Below are positions 59,468 through 64,000 of a DNA stretch of 64,000 bases, in pieces. Made by a program: the position numbers and the translations under genes. The DNA comes from Weimeria sp002480925. Lineage in GTDB: Bacteria > Bacillota > Clostridia > Lachnospirales > Lachnospiraceae. A model generated the notes under the pieces. That model made no database searches and was not told the DNA's origin. It worked only from the letters and a program-made list of their open reading frames with translations. Position 1 is the first letter of the stretch. Each line of letters starts with the position of its first letter. The stretch covers positions 1 to 64,000 of the forward strand of contig NZ_JBQHVU010000008.1 in the NCBI RefSeq assembly GCF_052064335.1, written 5' to 3'.

Positions 59468-60367
59468 TTACTGCGTTATGTAATCATAGGCCGATGTAGC
59501 GGCATTGGCTCCGTCCGCTGCCGCCGTGATCACCTGGCGAAGCTTCTTGGTCCTTATATCTCCGGCCGCAAAGATCCCTGGAATGCTTGTAATGCAGTCC
59601 TCGCCGGCCTTTATATAGCCTCTTTCGTCCATATCAGGAAGTCCATCAATGCCATCGGTTTTTGGCCTTGTCCCGACAGCCATGAACACTCCGTCTACAG
59701 GGATAAGCACGGTCTCTCCTGTCGTCCTGTTCTCTGTTTCAAGACCTCTTACCTTATCCTCACCCCCTACAGACTTTACTACAGTATCCATAACAAGTGT
59801 AACATTTGAGATCCCCTCCACCTGTCTTGCCAGGGACCTGGCTCCGCGGAACTCGTTTCTTCTATGGATCAGATATACCTTTTTTGCAAAGCGTGACAGA
59901 TAGATGGCGTCACCTAAGGCCACATCTCCGCCTCCGACTACAGCGACATCCTTTCCTCTGAAAAAGGCCCCGTCGCAGGTCGCGCAGTAGGATACTCCCT
60001 TTCCTCTGAACTTTTCCTCTCCCGGCACACCGAGCTGCCTGTGATCTGCTCCCATAGCAAGGATAACCGTCCTTGTCTCTATCTCCTCCCCGCTCTCAAG
60101 GGTCACCTTAGAAGCTGTAACTGCCTTAGCAGTTCCGTCCATAAACTCGCATCCGAGCTTAGCTGCGTGTTCCCTGAATTTCATACCCAGCTCCATTCCG
60201 TTTATCCCCGGAAGTCCCGGATAATTATCGACTACATCGGTTGTAGCTATCTGCCCTCCTCCTACAGGAGTATTCTCTATAAGAAGAGTCCTAAGACCGG
60301 CTCTGACCCCGTATATGGCTGCCGAAAGCCCGGCAGGGCCGCTTCCAATGATCACTGTATCGTACAT
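59468..60367 (-). CDS. trxB: Thioredoxin-disulfide reductase
   Basis: FAD/NADPH enzyme that keeps thioredoxin reduced. 299 residues: FAD loop GSGPAGLSAAIYGVRAG near 8-24, redox-active CATCDG near 129-134, NADPH loop VVGGGDVALGDAIYL near 143-157 and the FAD-closing AAGDIRTKKLRQV near 267-279. Ribosome site AAAGGAG. Co-transcribed with the small DUF6472 gene 13 bases upstream. Confidence 0.93.
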   Translation of the reverse strand: MYDTVIIGSGPAGLSAAIYGVRAGLRTLLIENTPVGGGQIATTDVVDNYPGLPGINGMELGMKFREHAAKLGCEFMDGTAKAVTASKVTLESGEEIETRTVILAMGADHRQLGVPGEEKFRGKGVSYCATCDGAFFRGKDVAVVGGGDVALGDAIYLSRFAKKVYLIHRRNEFRGARSLARQVEGISNVTLVMDTVVKSVGGEDKVRGLETENRTTGETVLIPVDGVFMAVGTRPKTDGIDGLPDMDERGYIKAGEDCITSIPGIFAAGDIRTKKLRQVITAAADGANAATSAYDYITQ

Positions 60368-60380
60368 ATGCTTCTCCTTT

Positions 60381-60560
60381 CTAGAATGCCTGATGCTTTA
60401 CTACAGCATACTCATTATCAGATCTGTAAAACGGGCATTCCTTATAATGCGACGAAAAAAGACGGACCATATCATCCTCGTCTATATCCACATCGCAGAC
60501 ATAAGCCTCATCGTCCTCATCATAGACATAGTTATTACATGACTCACACATTCCGCTCAT
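60381..60560 (-). CDS. DUF6472 family small acidic cysteine protein
   Basis: 59 residues: MSGMCESCNNYVYDEDDEAY, VCDVDIDEDDM, then KECPFYRSDNEY. Four cysteines (C5, C8, C22, C42) and many acids, matching the DUF6472 family known mainly from Lachnospiraceae. AGGTGG lies upstream. The cysteine pattern suggests metal binding. Directly precedes trxB in one unit. Function unknown. Confidence 0.82.
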   Translation of the reverse strand: MSGMCESCNNYVYDEDDEAYVCDVDIDEDDMVRLFSSHYKECPFYRSDNEYAVVKHQAF

Positions 60561-60593
60561 AGAAGGCCACCTCCATATCCACGCGTGATTAGT

Positions 60594-60622
60594 ACCTTAT
60601 CATAAACGAGGCTATTTTTCAA
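60594..60622 (-). promoter_or_regulatory. Promoter of the DUF6472-trxB unit
   Basis: Minus strand TTGAAA (60617-60622), 17-base spacer, TAAGGT (60594-60599); the -10 box is weak. Confidence 0.45.
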
Positions 60623-60635
60623 GAAATCCCAAGCC

Positions 60636-60664
60636 TTGTCACCATATATCATATCTGTTATTAT
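60636..60664 (+). promoter_or_regulatory. Promoter of pepF
   Basis: Plus strand TTGTCA (60636-60641), 17-base spacer, TATTAT (60659-60664), about 30 bases before pepF. Confidence 0.65.
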
Positions 60665-60695
60665 TTTCATGTCTTACATTTGATAGGAGGTAAAG

Positions 60696-62483
60696 ATGAC
60701 AAAGCTTATCGATAGAAAAGATGCCGACAGGAAGTTTACCTGGGACCTAAGCTCCCTTTATAAAAGCGATCGGGACTGGGAGCATGCCTTTACGGAGCTT
60801 GATCAAAAGACCAGTGCTGTCATGGCCTTTCAGGGAAGATTAAAGGATGCCCCTACTATAAAGGGCTATTATGACAGCATGACAGACCTTTCACTTCTCC
60901 TTGACGACCTTTTCTGCTATGCCTCGCTTAGAAAGAACGAGGATAACGGAGCTGACAAGGGACAGAGGATGTATCAGAGGATCTATTCCGAGTATACACG
61001 TGTCTTAAGCGCGACCGCCTTTGCCGAGCCAGAGATCCTTTCGCTGGATCAGGACACCTTAAATGAAATAAAGGAAAGCGATGAGCTAAAGGACTACCGT
61101 TATACCCTGACCCTTCTTATAAGAAGAAAGGCCCACACCTTAAGCGCTGATCAGGAGAAGCTTCTGGCCTCATTTACAGCTGCACTTGGCGCTCCTAAGG
61201 ATATAGCCAACACCCTTCAGGATGTGGATCTGACCTTTGATCCGGTGACAGACAAGAATGGGCAGCCCATCGAGGTGACAGGAGCTAACTATATCCTGCT
61301 CCAATCCTCTGACGACAGGATCCTGAGAAAGAATTCATTTGACAGCTTTTATAAGGGATATGAAAAGCATATAAATACATTTGCAGCAGCCTATCAGGGT
61401 GCCGTCAGATCTGCCTGCGCAAGGGCAGCTGCAAGGGGATATGTAAGCAGCCGTGCCATGTCCATGGCTGAGGAATGTATACCTGAAGATGTCTATGACA
61501 ACCTGACCGCAGCGGTAAGGGATCATCTGCCAGCTATGTATGACTATGCTGCCTTAAGGAAAAGAATCCTTGGTCTTGATGAGCTTCACTACTACGACCT
61601 CTATGCCCCTCTTGTAAAGGGCAACGAAAAAAGCTACTCTCTGGATCAGGCAGAGGAAATGGTGCTTGAGGCACTCTCACCTCTCGGAAAAAGCTATACA
61701 GATACAGTAAGGAAGGCCTTCAAGGAAAGATGGATGGATGTCTATCCAAACAAGGGAAAGACATCAGGCGCATACTCATCCGGTACCTACAGGAGCAACC
61801 CTTATATACTTTTGAATTTCACAGGAACCCTTGACTCTGTTTCTACTATAGCACATGAGATGGGTCATTCCATGCAGACATATCTGTCAAACCATAAGCA
61901 GCCGCCTCAGTATGCCGACTATACGCTCTTTGTAGCCGAGGTTGCATCAACTGTAAATGAAAACCTGCTCGTATCCCATCTCCTGAAGACAACTGATGAT
62001 CCGCGCGAAAAGCTTTGCTATCTGAATCAGTATCTGGAGGGCTTCAAGGGGACTGTCTACAGGCAGACCATGTTTGCAGAATTCGAGGATAAGGCCCACA
62101 GGCTATCTGAAAAAGGGGAGGCACTGAATGCCTCCGCCTTAAATGATATATATGAGAAACTGATAAAGGACTATTTCGGAGAAAATCTGACCTACGACAG
62201 TCAGGTAAGGCTTGAATGGGCGCGTATCCCTCACTTCTACAGGCCATTCTATGTATATAAATATGCGACAAGCTACTGTGCTGCAGTTGCCATCTCCGAG
62301 TCTATCCTTGATCATAAGGAGGGAGCTCTCGAGCACTATCTCGAATTCCTGTCAATGGGCGGGAGCGCCGATCCTATAGATGAGCTTCGCCATGCAGGAG
62401 TTGATCTGACAAGGCGTGATCCGATCGACGCTGCCCTTGACCGGTTCAAGGACTATGTGGATCAGGCATCTTCTCTTATTTAG
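60696..62483 (+). CDS. pepF: Oligoendopeptidase F
   Basis: M3 family zinc metallopeptidase that trims cytoplasmic peptides, complementing the Opp importer in the same window. 595 residues, mostly helical, with the zinc site HEMGHSMQTY near 387-396 and the third ligand in the EVASTVNE stretch near 413-420. The conserved C-terminal YKYATSYCAAVAI is near 526-538. Ribosome site AGGAGGT. Overlaps the convergent DUF438 gene by eight bases. Confidence 0.93.
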   Translation: MTKLIDRKDADRKFTWDLSSLYKSDRDWEHAFTELDQKTSAVMAFQGRLKDAPTIKGYYDSMTDLSLLLDDLFCYASLRKNEDNGADKGQRMYQRIYSEYTRVLSATAFAEPEILSLDQDTLNEIKESDELKDYRYTLTLLIRRKAHTLSADQEKLLASFTAALGAPKDIANTLQDVDLTFDPVTDKNGQPIEVTGANYILLQSSDDRILRKNSFDSFYKGYEKHINTFAAAYQGAVRSACARAAARGYVSSRAMSMAEECIPEDVYDNLTAAVRDHLPAMYDYAALRKRILGLDELHYYDLYAPLVKGNEKSYSLDQAEEMVLEALSPLGKSYTDTVRKAFKERWMDVYPNKGKTSGAYSSGTYRSNPYILLNFTGTLDSVSTIAHEMGHSMQTYLSNHKQPPQYADYTLFVAEVASTVNENLLVSHLLKTTDDPREKLCYLNQYLEGFKGTVYRQTMFAEFEDKAHRLSEKGEALNASALNDIYEKLIKDYFGENLTYDSQVRLEWARIPHFYRPFYVYKYATSYCAAVAISESILDHKEGALEHYLEFLSMGGSADPIDELRHAGVDLTRRDPIDAALDRFKDYVDQASSLI

Positions 62484-63702
62484 TGAAGTGATCTCTGGCA
62501 AAGGTCATATCTGAAACGACCTCCATTGTTCCAACATATCTGCCTGTCCTGTCACGCACAGCCATATAGCGGATCAGGACAGGCCTGCCTTCGCGGTTGG
62601 TCCACAGATCAACCGAATCCTTTTCTCCGCTTTTAAGCTCACCTATCACCATTCTGACCATAGGCTCGACCTTTGGCGGATGGCAGGTATATACCTCCCT
62701 GTCTATCGCAGCAAGAGGTCTTTTGAAAAGCTTCTTTTCTTTTCCTGAATTGAAATATCTGTTTATATCATTTTCATCGATAAAGGAGATCTCTAGCGGG
62801 ATCGTATCAAGCATGGCGTTAAGCTGCTCGACGCTCATATGACCTCCCGGGAATCTGACCTCTGACTCAGATGAAGACATCTCAAATGAAGGAGATGCCT
62901 CCTCCCACTGGGAGAACTCTACTCCAGGCAGGGACTCATAATCAGACAGATCCCTTGCAATGCCCTTCCAGACCTGCTCGCTGAAATTCTTTGCGCAGAG
63001 AGGGAAAAGGATATTATCCTCCTTATAGACCATCTCCTCTGCCCTGGTAAGGACCCTGTCTATCCTCTCCTGCCAGGCGGTCTCATCCATTCTCTTTGGA
63101 TTTCTTTCTGCTTCGCCAGTCAGAGTACGGAGCTCATCTCTTATCTCGTCATCCACACCCCACATCACATCTGAGGGACCTCTGAAGCCATAATCCTTTT
63201 TAAGGACTGGATATATCAGGTCGCCTTTTTTTGCATAATGAAGAGCTATCTGTCTTGTTCTTTCAAGAACAGGGAGAATGTCCTTCTTTTCTGAAAGTGC
63301 CCTTCTGGCCTCCGAAAGCTGCTTTTCCACAGCACGGTTTTCAAGATAGAAAATATTCAGAGGATGTCCCTTTATCTCTCTTAGTCTGGTGAATTCCTCG
63401 CCGGCCCCGTCACTTCTCTTAAGCCTTTCAGATATTCCAAGCGATTTATTAACCGCTTTTTCCGCATTATCTATCCTCTCCTGGACAGTAGCTCCATGAA
63501 AAAGAGCCGAATGGACATCGCAGAGTCTCTGTACATCAGAGATCTTTGTTCCTGACTCTATCATAGCCTGCTCTGCCTTAGCAATCTCTGCCGCATCGAC
63601 ATCGCTGAAGTTTGCGATGAACTCGGCCTTTACCCTTTCAAGGTCCTCTCCCTCACTAAGTCTCTTTACATAATCCTTAAGTAGCTCTGCTCTGTCTGCC
63701 AT
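62476..63702 (-). CDS. DUF438/hemerythrin/PAS domain protein
   Basis: 408 residues. The start MADRAELL has GGAGG eight bases upstream; an ATG 15 bases further up lies within that site. N-terminal DUF438 (about 1-75), hemerythrin HHE-like helices (about 85-265) with HPLNIFYLENRAVEKQL, HYAKKGDLIYPVL and EDNILFPLC that supply iron ligands, and a C-terminal PAS domain (about 295-408). The layout fits an oxygen or NO/redox sensor, as proposed for such proteins in anaerobes. Confidence 0.87.
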   Translation of the reverse strand: MADRAELLKDYVKRLSEGEDLERVKAEFIANFSDVDAAEIAKAEQAMIESGTKISDVQRLCDVHSALFHGATVQERIDNAEKAVNKSLGISERLKRSDGAGEEFTRLREIKGHPLNIFYLENRAVEKQLSEARRALSEKKDILPVLERTRQIALHYAKKGDLIYPVLKKDYGFRGPSDVMWGVDDEIRDELRTLTGEAERNPKRMDETAWQERIDRVLTRAEEMVYKEDNILFPLCAKNFSEQVWKGIARDLSDYESLPGVEFSQWEEASPSFEMSSSESEVRFPGGHMSVEQLNAMLDTIPLEISFIDENDINRYFNSGKEKKLFKRPLAAIDREVYTCHPPKVEPMVRMVIGELKSGEKDSVDLWTNREGRPVLIRYMAVRDRTGRYVGTMEVVSDMTFARDHFTK

Positions 63703-63778
63703 GTTATTTTCCTCCATTTCTTATCTTCTGGAAAAAATATAACACCGCAGACTGACCTTGTACGTTGCAAATCCAACA

Positions 63779-64000
63779 TTAAATTTTCCCGCTGGTTATA
63801 GAGACATTCTCCTCTCCTGCGAATTTCCTGACCTCTTCTATCAGATCCTGATCTATCCTTATATGAAGGCTTGAATATTTCTTCATAAGCTTCTGGTCTG
63901 CAATAAAGGCAACTATGGTATCATCGCCCCCTGGCCTTCCCTCAAAGATCGACAGGAAGCTTTTTTCTATATCAAGAAAGGTCTTCTTGTCAGAAAACCT
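63779..64000 (-). CDS. Partial gene (C-terminal 73 residues), possibly DNA polymerase III alpha
   Basis: Runs off the window end. It ends with LSIFEGRPGGDDTIVAFIAD, then LMKKYSSLHIRIDQDLIEEV and GEENVSI. The spacing loosely resembles the final OB/C-terminal region of DnaE-type polymerases, where a GD-V segment is followed by a VD-L-LGEENV segment. Too little is present for a firm call. Confidence 0.4.
   Translation of the reverse strand, partial: RFSDKKTFLDIEKSFLSIFEGRPGGDDTIVAFIADQKLMKKYSSLHIRIDQDLIEEVRKFAGEENVSITSGKI

Overview
The window comes from a butyrate-forming anaerobic member of the Clostridia, most likely a Lachnospiraceae relative. The evidence is a thl-hbd-bcd-etfB-etfA cluster with a Rex-type operator, a SCIFF peptide with its radical SAM maturase, a HydE hydrogenase maturase, a single-chain SecDF, a small DUF6472-type protein, hemerythrin/DUF438 and oligoendopeptidase F genes, and moderate GC. 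Most genes lie on the minus strand, and no phage or conjugative genes were seen.

Layout: mrp (0.3-1.2 kb); butyrate operon (1.6-7.4 kb), interrupted by a small four-helix-bundle (S23/IVP) gene cassette; secreted nuclease and D-2-hydroxyacid dehydrogenase (7.6-9.9 kb); five tRNAs for Glu, Met, Asp, Leu and Arg (10.0-10.5 kb); oppBCDFA peptide importer (10.6-16.4 kb); small membrane proteins, a hydrolase, serS, glyA and secDF (16.9-23.7 kb); scfB-scfA (23.7-25.3 kb); an extracytoplasmic foldase lipoprotein (25.4-26.5 kb); ispE, a GntR regulator and two small genes (27.3-30.1 kb); an amino-acid ABC transporter, a MATE pump and an IscB-omegaRNA element (30.2-34.7 kb); metY and cysK (34.8-37.1 kb); hydE, cvfB and a glycosyltransferase (37.7-40.5 kb); rpoC-rpoB-rplL-rplJ-rplA-rplK-nusG-secE-rpmG (40.5-52.5 kb); prfB-ctpA-ftsX-ftsE-cdaR (52.8-57.9 kb); an NlpC/P60 wall hydrolase (58.1-59.3 kb); trxB with DUF6472, pepF, a DUF438/hemerythrin/PAS protein and the end of one more gene (59.5-64 kb).

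The most unusual content is intergenic. Long 7-bp-periodic arrays (GAGGTNN facing NNACCTC) form large imperfect inverted repeats at 37.1-37.5 kb and 48.3-48.7 kb. A one-sided array lies at 52.6 kb and degenerate versions occur elsewhere. The same facing heptads bracket the S23/IVP gene at 5.8-6.2 kb, and the unit is flanked by a 6-bp direct repeat (TATCAA) inside the thl-hbd junction. The longer arrays look like gene-less relatives of this gene-carrying unit. A second dispersed module, beginning GGAAGTTCTTTTCGCTAAATTC or close to it, adjoins several arrays and also appears alone between etfB and etfA. Together these suggest an uncharacterised repeat/S23-protein element family settled in the spacers of housekeeping operons.

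Regulatory signals readable from sequence include a Rex site before thl, a WalR-type TGTWAH-N5-TGTWAH box before the NlpC/P60 gene, an L10 leader with attenuator before rplJ, and a terminator-like hairpin in the opp leader. A duplicated ~60-bp terminator tail plus promoter, in inverted orientation, frames the ABC transporter/MATE/IscB block. Functions are assigned by recognising families in the translations; no database search was run.
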